From positions 81,387 through 145,386 of the forward strand of contig NZ_CP093530.1 in assembly GCF_022682305.1 (NCBI RefSeq): a stretch of DNA of 64,000 bases, written 5' to 3'. The DNA is from Shinella zoogloeoides (lineage in GTDB: Bacteria > Pseudomonadota > Alphaproteobacteria > Rhizobiales > Rhizobiaceae). Below, in pieces: positions 36,359-44,357 of the stretch. Under the pieces are notes generated by a model, which was not told the DNA's origin, made no database searches, and saw nothing but the letters and a program-made list of their open reading frames with translations. A program made the translations under genes and the position numbers. Each line of letters starts with the position of its first letter. Position 1 is the stretch's first letter.

Positions 36359-36378
36359 GTTATAGCAATAGCTATGTT
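36359..36378. promoter_or_regulatory. MntR-type box upstream of the oxidase/ZIP operon
   Basis: Read on the minus strand the site is AACATAGCTATTGCTATAAC. It is very close to the enterobacterial MntR box AACATAGC-N4-GCTATGTT as I remember it. A second copy of its core (ATAGCAATA) lies 28 bp away at 36334-36342. It lies between the divergent mntR and oxidase genes. The match is by eye. Confidence 0.7.
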
Positions 36379-36484
36379 CGGAACTGCTGATGCTTCGGTC
36401 GCCTCCGGAAAAGATGACGATCGCGGAAAAATCATAGCGCAGGCTATGAATTCGCAATAAACTGGATAAAATCTCGGGAAAGGC

Positions 36485-36958
36485 ATGATGACAGCAAGTC
36501 GCAGCAAATCGGCAAACAAACACTCGCTCGTTGACGCCGATACCCATGTCGAAAGCTTCCGCCAGACGCGCTCCAACCGGCGCAACGAACTCATCGAGGA
36601 TTATGTCGAACTGATCGATGACCTCATCCTCCATGGCGGAGAGGCGCGGCAGGTCGATATCGTACAGAGGCTGGGCGTTGCGCAGCCGACCGTCGCAAAG
36701 ATGCTCAAGCGTCTCGCCAGCGACGGCTTCATTCAGCAGAAGCGCTATCGCGGCATCTTCCTGACCGAAGCCGGCAAGGCACTGGCGGCCAGGAGCCGAG
36801 AGCGACATCGGATCGTCGAAGGGTTCCTGCGCGCCGTCGGGGTCGGAGAAGAGGCCGCGCGCATCGACGCCGAAGGCATCGAGCACCATGTCAGCGACGA
36901 GACGCTTGCCGTCTTCAAGGCTTTCCTCGACAAGGCGGGGCCGCCCGGCCGCGCTTGA
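36485..36958 (+). CDS. mntR: Manganese-responsive DtxR-family regulator MntR
   Basis: A 157-residue regulator of the MntR type. An N-terminal winged HTH ([28 protein letters not shown]) is followed by a dimerisation/metal domain with the metal-binding [12 protein letters not shown]. There is no C-terminal SH3 domain, as in proteobacterial MntR. Divergent from the multicopper oxidase/ZIP operon, which carries MntR-like boxes, so it probably represses that operon when manganese is plentiful. Confidence 0.9.
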   Translation: MMTASRSKSANKHSLVDADTHVESFRQTRSNRRNELIEDYVELIDDLILHGGEARQVDIVQRLGVAQPTVAKMLKRLASDGFIQQKRYRGIFLTEAGKALAARSRERHRIVEGFLRAVGVGEEAARIDAEGIEHHVSDETLAVFKAFLDKAGPPGRA

Positions 36959-37124
36959 CCTATCCTGACCGTGATGTGCCTACGGCAGGGGGCGCGGCGC
37001 TTCATCCAACGATGGAGCGTTCGTGGCATTGAAGTTCGCTTTCGCAGATCCGATCCCACGACAATTTTGCCCACAGTCCCTGCTGTATGACGAGAGTGGC
37101 GCGCTCTGATCGGAGTCACGCTGC

Positions 37125-37155
37125 TTGACCCTCTAGCTGCTTGAGGGTCCATAAT
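37125..37155 (+). promoter_or_regulatory. MerR-type promoter driving dsbB/dsbA pair
   Basis: TTGACC, a 19-bp spacer and CATAAT; the spacer includes the dyad ACCCTC...GAGGGT. The overlong 19-bp spacing with a centred palindrome is the defining trait of MerR-activated promoters. The dyad half-site matches that at 39559-39589 and 44358-44388. Confidence 0.7.
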
Positions 37156-37184
37156 TCGGGAATCAAGGCGATATCGGACATTGC

Positions 37185-37625
37185 ATGAGCGTTCGGGACA
37201 AGAGATCGGAAGACGATGGGTGGCTGACGCTGTTCCTCGCATGGATGGTTGCGCTTATCGCTTCGCTCGGGGCTCTCTTCATCGGCGAAGTCATGGGCCA
37301 GACGCCGTGCATCTTATGTTGGTATCAGCGCGCGTTCATGTTTCCGCTGGCGCTAGTCCTGGCGGTTTCCGCCTTTCGCATGGACCGTGGCGTATGGCGC
37401 TATGCGTTGCCGCTGAGTGGAGCAGGTCTGTTGATCGCGACATACCACGTCCTGCTATATTACGGCTTCATTCCGGAGGCAGTCGTTCCTTGTGGGAAGG
37501 GGCCTTCCTGTACTGATGCGAAGATGACCATTTTCGAGGTGATCCCGCTGCCGGTGCTGTCACTTCTGGCATTCGCCGCGATTTCATTCCTCCTCCTCAT
37601 CGACCGAAGGGAGCATGCCCGATGA
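37185..37625 (+). CDS. DsbB-family disulfide bond formation protein
   Basis: A 146-residue, four-TM quinone reductase-type protein. Cys42-Ile-Leu-Cys45 (TPCILCWYQR) is the quinone-proximal pair and Cys103/Cys109 (VPCGKGPSC) the second periplasmic pair. It should reoxidise the DsbA-like protein encoded by the next gene, which overlaps it by four bases. Size and motifs fit the BdbC/DsbB-like short family. A MerR-type promoter sits 30 bases upstream, so expression is probably metal-induced. Confidence 0.9.
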   Translation: MSVRDKRSEDDGWLTLFLAWMVALIASLGALFIGEVMGQTPCILCWYQRAFMFPLALVLAVSAFRMDRGVWRYALPLSGAGLLIATYHVLLYYGFIPEAVVPCGKGPSCTDAKMTIFEVIPLPVLSLLAFAAISFLLLIDRREHAR

Positions 37626-38269
37626 ACCGAGCGCTCGTCATCACTCTCACCGCGCTTGCCGCGCTCGCTGTTTTTGGAGGAGGTGCCTACTACTACACTG
37701 CGCAGCAGAAAGAACATGCGGCTTCTGTCACAGCGTCGGCGGATACGCTCGTGCGCGCGCATTCGCCGATTCTGGGTAAGGAAGACGCACCCGTCACGAT
37801 CGTGGAGTTCTTCGACCCCTCATGCGAGGCCTGCCGCGCCTTCTTTCCGCTTGTGAAGAATATCCTGGCGACCTATCCGGATGATGTGCGTGTGGTGATC
37901 CGCTATACCACATTCCACAAGGGCTCCGACGAAGCCGTGCGCATCCTCGAGGCGGCACGCAAACAGGACAAGTTCGAGCCGGTCCTTGCGGCGCTTGTGG
38001 ACAAGCAGCCCGAGTGGGCTACTCACGGGGAGCCTGACATGAAGCGGGCCTGGAACATTGCCGGTGAGGCGGGTCTGGAACTCATGGGCGCCCGTCTCGA
38101 CAGCGTGAAGCCGGAAGTTGATCAGGTGCTTCAGACCGATCTAGCGGACGTCAAGGCGAACAATGTCGAGCAGACGCCTACGTTCTTCGTCAACGGCAAG
38201 CTGCTGGTCAATTTCAGCCCGCAGGGCTTGATCGATCTGGTGAAAGGCGAAGTCGACAAGACGAGTTGA
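37622..38269 (+). CDS. Membrane-anchored DsbA-like thioredoxin protein
   Basis: A 215-residue protein with an N-terminal signal anchor (VITLTALAALAVFGGGAYYY), active site Cys68-Glu-Ala-Cys71 (DPSCEACRAF) and a cis-proline loop (EQTPTFFVNG). It is a BdbD-like partner of the preceding DsbB homologue. It differs from the DsbA at 28137 in active-site dipeptide (EA versus GH), so the two probably have different redox potentials and clients. Confidence 0.9.
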   Translation: MNRALVITLTALAALAVFGGGAYYYTAQQKEHAASVTASADTLVRAHSPILGKEDAPVTIVEFFDPSCEACRAFFPLVKNILATYPDDVRVVIRYTTFHKGSDEAVRILEAARKQDKFEPVLAALVDKQPEWATHGEPDMKRAWNIAGEAGLELMGARLDSVKPEVDQVLQTDLADVKANNVEQTPTFFVNGKLLVNFSPQGLIDLVKGEVDKTS

Positions 38270-38401
38270 CAGCGCTCTTGCAAGAAATCGCGGCTTGTCC
38301 GCCTGTAGGGCGCTTCACGGCTGGTGGTAGGTTCGATGTCCCTCACCAATGCTTGGAGGTCGATAGGGTGAGCAACTGCCTTGGCCGAGAAAGTTTGAAG
38401 G

Positions 38402-39010
38402 TCACGCCCCGCCCACTTCCGCGAGATTGCGCAGTTTCTTCAGACGGGTTTCTCGCGGCTCGTGCATGTCCAGCATACCTTGGAACCGACCATCCGCATC
38501 CATGAGAAAGATGCCCGCTGTGTGGTCCATTGTATAGCTGCCGCCCTCGGTATCGACCCTTTTGGCTGTTGCCCGGAACGCTGACAGCGCCTGATCCGTT
38601 TGCTTCCGCGTGCCGCGCACCGCGATGATCCTCGGATCGAATGCTTCCATGTACAGCGAAAGCAGGTTCTGCGTGTCACGTTCCGGATCGACGGATATGA
38701 GAAGCGCGTTGAACGCATCGGCCTGCGGACCGAGTTCCTTCATGAGATCCGTCAGTTCGAACAGCGTGGTCGGGCAGATGTCCGGGCAGTGCGTAAAGCC
38801 GAAGAATGCGAGGTAGGGCCTGCCGCGTAGGCTTCTATCCGACACGGCCTCGCCGCGATGGGACGTCAGTTCAAACGGGCCGCCGATCCCGCCGGTGGGC
38901 TCGGTTTCGGCCATATTCGCAAGAACCAGAGCTCCGGAGACGAGGCCGCCAACCAACAGGGCGGCGATTGCGGATCCGAAGAGCGCACGTCGGCTGTAAA
39001 TCGACGTCAT
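38402..39010 (-). CDS. Sco1/SenC-family copper chaperone (copy 1)
   Basis: A 202-residue Sco protein. An N-terminal anchor (FGSAIAALLVGGLVSGALVLA) leads to the thioredoxin-like domain with the copper motif Cys75-Pro-Asp-Ile-Cys79 and the third ligand His in YTMDHTAGIF. It delivers copper to CuA of cytochrome oxidase or acts as a thiol reductase. The start overlaps the end of the PCu(A)C gene (ATGA), giving the classic PCu(A)C-Sco copper relay. Close paralogue of 43667-44272. Confidence 0.92.
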   Translation of the reverse strand: MTSIYSRRALFGSAIAALLVGGLVSGALVLANMAETEPTGGIGGPFELTSHRGEAVSDRSLRGRPYLAFFGFTHCPDICPTTLFELTDLMKELGPQADAFNALLISVDPERDTQNLLSLYMEAFDPRIIAVRGTRKQTDQALSAFRATAKRVDTEGGSYTMDHTAGIFLMDADGRFQGMLDMHEPRETRLKKLRNLAEVGGA

Positions 39011-39510
39011 GGGGTTGCGCCATGGCCCTGATGGTCTTCGTTTTCAGCCGGCTGTTTCGCGCCCATGCCCTGAACCGCGAATTCAACCTTGATCTCGCCG
39101 GCCTTTTCGAAACGGAGTGTCGCCTCGACCTTTTCGCCTTCCTTGAAAACCTTCGTGGGCTTGATGAACATGAGGTGGGTAGCGCCTGGCGCAAGCTCGA
39201 CCGTTTCACCCGGTTTGATCGTCACCCCTGCGGTCAGTAGTCGCATGCGGGCGACGCCATCTTGAAGAGTCGACTCGTGCACTTCAACCGCCGTTGCGAT
39301 CGGAGAGCTGCCGCCAAGGAATGTGTCAGATTCGGCGCCGGTATTCGTGATCTTCAGATAGCCGCCGGCAACGGGAGCGACCATCGGCGTTGCACGCGAC
39401 CAGGGATGATCGATCTGCAGATCACCAGCGCTATAATCATGCGCAAATGCGGCGGGCCCTGCTGCGAGGGAAAGCGTGAACATAAGAACAGGGGTGAAAA
39501 GACGTTTCAT
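39007..39510 (-). CDS. Periplasmic PCu(A)C copper chaperone
   Basis: A 167-residue exported chaperone: signal peptide to about FA(24), then the PCu(A)C domain with the full copper signature His78-x10-Met89...His112-x-Met114. The C-terminal tail adds His residues (ENEDHQGHGATP). It passes Cu(I) to Sco/CuA. It is the first gene of a two-gene operon with Sco, behind a MerR-type promoter at 39559-39589. Confidence 0.93.
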   Translation of the reverse strand: MKRLFTPVLMFTLSLAAGPAAFAHDYSAGDLQIDHPWSRATPMVAPVAGGYLKITNTGAESDTFLGGSSPIATAVEVHESTLQDGVARMRLLTAGVTIKPGETVELAPGATHLMFIKPTKVFKEGEKVEATLRFEKAGEIKVEFAVQGMGAKQPAENEDHQGHGATP

Positions 39511-39558
39511 GTCAGCCTCTGAGTAAGGAGCGCGATCCGGACCTTGGCCCGCGACCCC

Positions 39559-39589
39559 GCTCTACACCCTCTAGCAGCTTTAGGGTCAA
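39559..39589 (-). promoter_or_regulatory. MerR-type promoter for PCu(A)C-Sco operon
   Basis: On the minus strand: TTGACC, a 19-bp spacer, TAGAGC, with the dyad ACCCT...AGGGT centred in the spacer. Located about 50 bases upstream of the PCu(A)C start. It lies next to the MerR gene at 39648-40064, the likely activator. Confidence 0.7.
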
Positions 39590-39647
39590 TCGACCCCGGA
39601 CGCCTGCGGCTTTCTGTCGTCTGCTGGTCTGCCCCTGATGACGCGGA

Positions 39648-40064
39648 TCAATCGTGATCCGAGCAGCATAGGTCGTGTGAAGCGAGCGCCCGGATCACAT
39701 AACAATCCCGCACATGATTGTTGTGCTGGTGAGAGGTTATGCGCTCTAGTTCGATTTCAAGCTTCCGGAGCTTGGCGATCTTGTCGCGAACGGAGGCAAG
39801 TTGCTCAAGGGCAATTCGGTCGGCATCCGCGCAGGGTTTGTCAGGGTGATGGCTGAGTTCGATAAGGGATCGTATGGCATCTATCGAAAGGCCCAGATCA
39901 CGGGAGTGCTTTATGAAGGTCAGGCGATCCATCTCCTCCTTGGTATAGCGGCGCTGATTGCCTTCGGAGCGCTCCGCGTGGGGAAGAAGACCCATTTGCT
40001 CATAGTAGCGGATTGTCGGGATTTTCACGCCGGAGGTCTTCGAAAGATCACCAATCGTCAACAT
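39648..40064 (-). CDS. MerR-family metal-responsive regulator 1
   Basis: A 138-residue MerR protein. Winged HTH (LTIGDLSKTSGVKIPTIRYY), dimerisation helix and C-terminal metal loop. Cysteines at 78, 121, 133 and 134 plus His residues (SHQHNNH, SDHD) offer metal ligands; Cys78 is the conserved N-terminal ligand of ZntR/CadR/PbrR-type sensors. ATG at 40064 starts exactly at the HTH; a longer open frame upstream is spurious. It is encoded upstream of, and in the same direction as, the PCu(A)C-Sco promoter. Exact metal uncertain. Confidence 0.85.
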   Translation of the reverse strand: MLTIGDLSKTSGVKIPTIRYYEQMGLLPHAERSEGNQRRYTKEEMDRLTFIKHSRDLGLSIDAIRSLIELSHHPDKPCADADRIALEQLASVRDKIAKLRKLEIELERITSHQHNNHVRDCYVIRALASHDLCCSDHD

Positions 40065-40093
40065 GTCGTTTTTCCAAAGTCTGTTATAAGAGT

Positions 40094-40300
40094 TCAATCG
40101 CCATGGAGTATTCGGAACCAGAAGAAGCCTTCGGCTCCGATGAGAGGACCGATGACGAGAGGCGCAACAACGCCGAACAGGCCTTCGAGAGTCGTGTGAG
40201 CAGTCGCCCAGCAAACGAAGAGCATTGCCAGCTTGACACCCAGAATGCCGAGCAGTGCAAGACCAAGAAAGAGAGCGGACGACCTGATCGCCTTGGCCAT
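40094..40300 (-). CDS. Small two-helix membrane protein upstream of merR
   Basis: A 68-residue protein with two hydrophobic helices (SALFLGLALLGILGVKLAML and LFGVVAPLVIGPLIGAEGFF). An excellent ribosome-binding site (GGAGGTG) precedes the ATG, supporting that it is real. It ends 30 bases before the MerR gene and is probably co-transcribed. It lacks the paired cysteines of MerT/MerF. No family recognised. Confidence 0.65.
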   Translation of the reverse strand: MAKAIRSSALFLGLALLGILGVKLAMLFVCWATAHTTLEGLFGVVAPLVIGPLIGAEGFFWFRILHGD

Positions 40301-40405
40301 GTTTCACCTCCATCCAAGCCTAGCCCGGGCGAGGATGATCGCAAACTCAACTCTTGTTGTTCGAAATGATGGCGACGGCGTCACCGCGCTTCCGCTTTGA
40401 AAGCG

Positions 40406-40825
40406 TCATGTCATGTTCTCGTGGGATGGGGACAATGATTCGATGATGCGGCAGTCGCCCACCGTGCCGCTCGAGCATTGAGACAGCATCCGATCGAGCT
40501 CGCTCCGCAATGCGTTCAGATCGGCGATCTTCCGCTCGACCTCCAGCAGATGTTCCTTGGCGATCGCATCGACCGCTCCGCACGGCCGGCTCTTGTCGTC
40601 TGAAAGATCGAGCAGTGTTCGAATCTGATCGAGCGAGAAGCCGAGATCGCGTGCACGCCGGACGAAGCTTAGGCGATTGAGGTGCGAGCGCTCGTAGGAC
40701 CGGTAATTGCCGCCCGTACGCGCTGGTGCGGGTAGAAGGCCGCTTTTCTCGTAGAACCGTATAGTTTCGACCTTCGTGCCGGTCATTTGCGCCAGCGCCC
40801 CGATGGTCAGCGGGCGGTTTGCCAT
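40406..40825 (-). CDS. MerR-family metal-responsive regulator 2
   Basis: A 139-residue MerR protein: HTH (LTIGALAQMTGTKVETIRFYE), long dimer helix, and metal loop SQCSSGTVGDC. Cys82, Cys117 and Cys125 reproduce, within one residue, the three-cysteine layout of mercury/lead/cadmium-type MerR proteins; CueR lacks the first. It is divergent from copZ and the P-type ATPase. The same CTGTA-type dyad occurs in front of both transcription units, so it is probably autoregulated and activates copZ-ATPase. Confidence 0.87.
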   Translation of the reverse strand: MANRPLTIGALAQMTGTKVETIRFYEKSGLLPAPARTGGNYRSYERSHLNRLSFVRRARDLGFSLDQIRTLLDLSDDKSRPCGAVDAIAKEHLLEVERKIADLNALRSELDRMLSQCSSGTVGDCRIIESLSPSHENMT

Positions 40826-40835
40826 AGCTTCATCC

Positions 40836-40850
40836 CTGTACTGACTACAG
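40836..40850. promoter_or_regulatory. Dyad upstream of merR 2
   Basis: CTGTA-CTGAC-TACAG, a perfect 5-bp-arm palindrome 10 bases before the start of MerR regulator 2. It shares its half-sites with the promoter of copZ (40937-40951). Likely an autoregulatory operator. Confidence 0.6.
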
Positions 40851-40930
40851 TCTTTAGATAGGGGCAATCGTCCCGGCGCGCCAGTCAATTTCACTTTACC
40901 GCCCAACGATCGAAAGCTGAAAGACGGCTC

Positions 40931-40961
40931 TTGACCCTGTAGCGACTACAGAGCGCACATT
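40931..40961 (+). promoter_or_regulatory. MerR-type promoter for copZ-ATPase operon
   Basis: TTGACC, a 19-bp spacer and CACATT, with the dyad CTGTAGCGACTACAG in the spacer. The half-site CTGTAG equals that found upstream of the divergent merR 2 gene, pointing to that protein as the activator. Confidence 0.7.
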
Positions 40962-41002
40962 CCATCGGTGCACTTCGAGCGTATTTTCCAAAGGAGCAGA
41001 AT

Positions 41003-41224
41003 ATGACCTCTTCCCTCACCACCATCGATCTCAAGATCGAAGGCATGGATTGCGGCCATTGCATCAGTACAGTCGAGAAGGCGGTTCATGCCCTGCCGGG
41101 CATCGAGGAGGTCAAGGTCTCCCTTTCCGATAACAACGCGATAATCAGCTTTGATGCTGCCCTTACGTCGCAGGATGCGATCGTCGAAGCTGTCGAGGAC
41201 GCAGGGTATGACGTTCCGCGATGA
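41003..41224 (+). CDS. copZ: CopZ-like heavy-metal chaperone (HMA domain)
   Basis: A 73-residue single HMA domain with Cys17 and Cys20 in EGMDCGHC. It is a cytoplasmic metallochaperone that hands Cu(I) or a related soft metal to the P-type ATPase. AAGGAG precedes the start. The ATPase gene starts within its stop codon. The GMDCGHC loop (instead of GMTCxxC) is common in rhizobial versions. Confidence 0.9.
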   Translation: MTSSLTTIDLKIEGMDCGHCISTVEKAVHALPGIEEVKVSLSDNNAIISFDAALTSQDAIVEAVEDAGYDVPR

Positions 41225-43298
41225 TCACGCTTGAGCTTCCCATTGGCGGCATGGATTGCGCCGCCTGTGCCAAGAAAGTCCAGCGGGCCCTGAAGAAGCT
41301 CCCCGGCGTCGTAAATGTCGAGGTGCTCCTGAGTGCTGAAAAGGCCGTCATCGACCATGACCCGAAACTCGTGACGCGCGAGGCATTACAGGCGACGGTG
41401 GAAAAGGTCGGCTTCACCGTCCCGGCGCCTCAGGCGGCCGATACAGCCTATATGATTCAAGGCAATCTGCTGCAACGGCAGCTCTTTACGCTGCTTGGCG
41501 TGCTGTTCGGCGTCATCCTGTTTCTCGTCGTTATTGGGGAAGGCCTTGGTCTGTTCGACGTGGTTACGGATCGCGTCCCTCTCTGGCTTGGGACGGCGGT
41601 GGTCCTCGCGTTTGGTGCGCCGATCTTCCTCGATGTTGGTCGCTCGGCCCTTCGCCTGGAGGTGACGAGCCACACGCTTATGTCCGTAGGTGCCGTCGCG
41701 GCCCTGGTCACCGGCCAATGGGCGACGGCGGCGATCGTCGTCTTCTTCATGCGCATTGGTGTGTTCGCCGAGCGCTTCACCAGCGAAAAGGCACGGCAGC
41801 TTCTGAAGGGGTTGACCGCGCTCGCGCCGCAAAAGGCGCGCGTGCTGCGTGGTGGAGAGGAGATCGAGGTGACGATCGAAGCGGTTGCGGTCGGCGACAC
41901 GGTTATCGTGCGCCCGGGCGAGCGCGTTCCTGTCGACGGTATCGTGATCGAAGGGCAGGCGACCCTCGATCAGGCGGCCATCACGGGCGAGAGCATGCCC
42001 GTAGAAGCGGAAGCCGGAGACAAGGTTTTTGCGGCCACGCTCGCCAAACTGGGACATCTCAAGCTCGAGGCCGAACGGATCGGTCGTGACACGACCTTCG
42101 GTCGCACGATCAAGCTCGTCGAGGAGGCGGAAGCCAACCGCGGCGAGGTGCAGCGGGTCGCCGACAAGTTCAGTGGATACTATCTGCCGGTCGTCGCGAC
42201 GATCGCGATTCTTACCTACCTGCTGAGTGGGAACGTCCTCTCGGTTGTTGCCGTCCTGGTCGTCGCGTGCTCCTGCTCGTTTGCACTCGCCACACCTATC
42301 GCGATGATGGCCTCGATCGGCGCAGCAGCGAAGCGTGGCCTGCTCATCAAGGGCGGCAAGTATGTCGAAGCCATCAAGGTCGCGGATGTCGTCCTTATGG
42401 ACAAGACGGGCACTTTGACGACGGGAAAGCCACGTGTGACGGATGTCGTGTCGCTGGATGGCACGCCGGAGCAAGCACTTCTGCAGCTTGCGGCCATCGC
42501 CGAGCGCCATTCCGAACATCCCTGGCCGAGGCCGTTCGCAATCACGCTAAGGATCGAGGCGTCAAGGGTGGTGAGCCAGAGCGTTTCGAGGCAATTCCGG
42601 GCAAGGGTATTCGCGCCACCGTCGATGGGCAGGTTGTTGAGATTGGGAACCGGCGGCTGGTGGATGTGGACGAGCGCTTTGATGATGTCGCTCGCTTGGA
42701 AGATGAGGGGAAGACACTTCTGATCATGGCTGTCGATGGCCGCCCGGCCGGAATCTTTGCGGCGATGGATACGGTGCGACCGGAAGTCTCCGATGCGATC
42801 ACGGAAATCCGCAAGCTTGGTATTGCGCGGATCGAGCTTCTGACAGGGGACAACGAGCGCACGGCCGCTGCCATCGCGAGCCCGCTCGGGATCGGTTTCC
42901 AGGCGAACCTGCTCCCCGAGGACAAAATCCGCGTCGTGAAGGAGCTGCAGGAGAAGGGCCATCGGGTCGTAATGGTTGGGGATGGCGTCAACGACGCGCC
43001 GGCGCTCGCGCAGGCCGATGTGGGCATCGCCATGGGCGGTGGAACGGATGTCGCGATGGAGGCGGCCCATATCGTGCTCATGCGGGAGAACTGGACGCTC
43101 GTCGCCGACTCCTTCCGCATCGCGCGACGCACGATGGGGGTGGTCAGGATGAACATCGCCTTTACCGCGCTTTACAATCTTGTCGGTCTTTCGCTTGCAG
43201 CGTTCGGGGTCATTCCGCCGATCTTCGCCGCCGCGATGCAGTCGATACCGGACATCGGGATTCTTGCGAATTCTTCACGCTTGATCCGGCAGAAGTAG
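41221..43298 (+). pseudogene. P1B-type heavy-metal ATPase with one-base frameshift and CSC site
   Basis: A metal-transporting P-type ATPase in two frames. Frame 1 (41221-42522 in use) has an HMA domain (Cys13, Cys16), actuator TGES (255-258), the metal-site helix ACSCSFALATP (Cys350, Cys352), phosphorylation site Asp394 in DKTGT and SEHP at 431-434. Frame 2 continues with LAEAVRNHAKDRG, TGDN and GDGVNDAPAL to 43298. One extra C in the run at 42520-42522 would restore about 692 residues. The metal site reads CSC, not the usual CPC. Without the correction the product lacks the nucleotide-binding half. Could be a base error or a real null. Confidence 0.8.
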
Positions 43299-43315
43299 TG
43301 CCGAAGACCACACAG

Positions 43316-43339
43316 GACCGCCGCTAACTTGCGGCGGTC
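43316..43339 (+). terminator. Stem-loop after the ATPase gene
   Basis: A perfect 9-bp stem (GACCGCCGC / GCGGCGGTC) with a 6-base loop, 17 bases after the ATPase stop. The following bases are AATCTCCTCT, so the T-tract is poor. Probable transcription end or mRNA-stabilising hairpin. Confidence 0.55.
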
Positions 43340-43396
43340 AATCTCCTCTCATAGCGCTTTACCAGACCTATCCTTCGCGCCGGTCGGAGAAATCAA

Positions 43397-43567
43397 GTGG
43401 GCGGCAAGAAGAAGATCTATAGGCAGGATCCGCATTTCCGAAGCGTGGTGCGGACCAATCGAAAGAGGCACGCGTCGCCTCATCTGATCAAACGCGTCCG
43501 CATCGCTCTCTGCGCGACAGGCCTCATGATAGCGGCACTTTTCGTGGTGTTTATCAATCTTATCTGA
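43397..43567 (+). CDS. Small membrane protein, 56 residues
   Basis: A short open frame from a GTG with GGAG seven bases upstream. It encodes a very basic N-terminus (GGKKKIYRQDPHFRSVVRTN, then RKRHASPHLIKRVR) and one C-terminal TM helix (IALCATGLMIAALFVVFINLI). The positive-inside layout argues for a real tail-anchored micropeptide. It sits between the ATPase and the convergent Sco gene. No family recognised. Confidence 0.5.
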   Translation: MGGKKKIYRQDPHFRSVVRTNRKRHASPHLIKRVRIALCATGLMIAALFVVFINLI

Positions 43568-43666
43568 CTCGGTAGGCAAGTCGCTATGCGGCTACCAGAA
43601 CGCTCATGACCGCGAAATGCAGCACTCTTCTTTGGCGCAGGCCGGGATATCGAAAAAGGCAGTCTT

Positions 43667-44272
43667 TTACGAGGTGACATCCTTTAGGAGCCTCATCCGC
43701 TCTTCACGAGGTTCCTCCATCCGCAACAACCTGACGAAGCGGCCATCCGCGTCAATTACGTAGACGCCAGCCGTGTGCTCCATCGTGTACTGGCCGCCGT
43801 CCAGGGGAACTTTCTTTGCGAAGGCGGCAAAGGATTTGACGACGTCGTCGGTCTGCTGGCGCGTGCCGCGCAAGGCGACAAAGCGCGGATCGAATGCCGT
43901 CATGTATTGAGAGAGCAGTTCCTGACTGTCGCGCTTCGGATCGACGGAAATCAGCAGCACCTTGAGGTTGTCTGCCGCGGGCCCGAGTTCCTTCATCATG
44001 TCGGTCAGTTCGAAAAGGGTCGTAGGGCAAATATCGGGGCAGTGCGTAAAGCCGAAGAACGCGAGGTATGCCGTTCCGGCCAACGACGTCGAATTGAACG
44101 TTTCCCCCGTATGGGTTTCCATCGAGAATGGACCGTTCAGGGGGAAGGATTGCTGCGAGAGGCGGTCCTTGTCGGATTGCAGCGTCCAGGTCAGCACGGC
44201 GAGCACAACAGCAAGGATCGTGATCGTCGCCCATGTGACCCTTCTCACGATCCTCAAAGTCTTCGATGCCAT
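43667..44272 (-). CDS. Sco1/SenC-family copper chaperone (copy 2)
   Basis: A 201-residue Sco protein with an N-terminal anchor (VTWATITILAVVLAVLTW), copper motif Cys78-Pro-Asp-Ile-Cys82 and ligand His in YTMEHTAGVY. ATG at 44272 follows GGAGC; an upstream frame overlaps the promoter. It is strongly similar to the Sco at 38402-39010 over the core (FFGFTHCPDICPTTLFELTD shared), so one arose by duplication. It has its own MerR-type promoter (44307-44337), with a different dyad. Confidence 0.92.
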   Translation of the reverse strand: MASKTLRIVRRVTWATITILAVVLAVLTWTLQSDKDRLSQQSFPLNGPFSMETHTGETFNSTSLAGTAYLAFFGFTHCPDICPTTLFELTDMMKELGPAADNLKVLLISVDPKRDSQELLSQYMTAFDPRFVALRGTRQQTDDVVKSFAAFAKKVPLDGGQYTMEHTAGVYVIDADGRFVRLLRMEEPREERMRLLKDVTS

Positions 44273-44306
44273 GCAAAACGCTCCACTTTCTTGCGATCTG
44301 GCTGGT

Positions 44307-44337
44307 CTTCTAAAGGCTGAAGCGGCTTCAGGGTCAA
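44307..44337 (-). promoter_or_regulatory. MerR-type promoter for Sco copy 2
   Basis: On the minus strand: TTGACC, a 19-bp spacer, TAGAAG, with the perfect dyad CTGAAG-CCG-CTTCAG. It faces away from the promoter at 44358, making a divergent regulatory region between sco and the TlpA-like gene. Confidence 0.7.
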
Positions 44338-44357
44338 CGGGCACAGAATGATTCGTC

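Noticed and set aside
41386..42519. 377-residue minus-strand open frame in the ATPase
   Set aside because: Antisense of an obvious P-type ATPase.
42518..42526. Programmed frameshift in the ATPase, as in E. coli copA
   Set aside because: The shift is in the middle of the ATP-binding region, there is no slippery heptamer (CAT CCC TGG), and the product without the shift would be useless.
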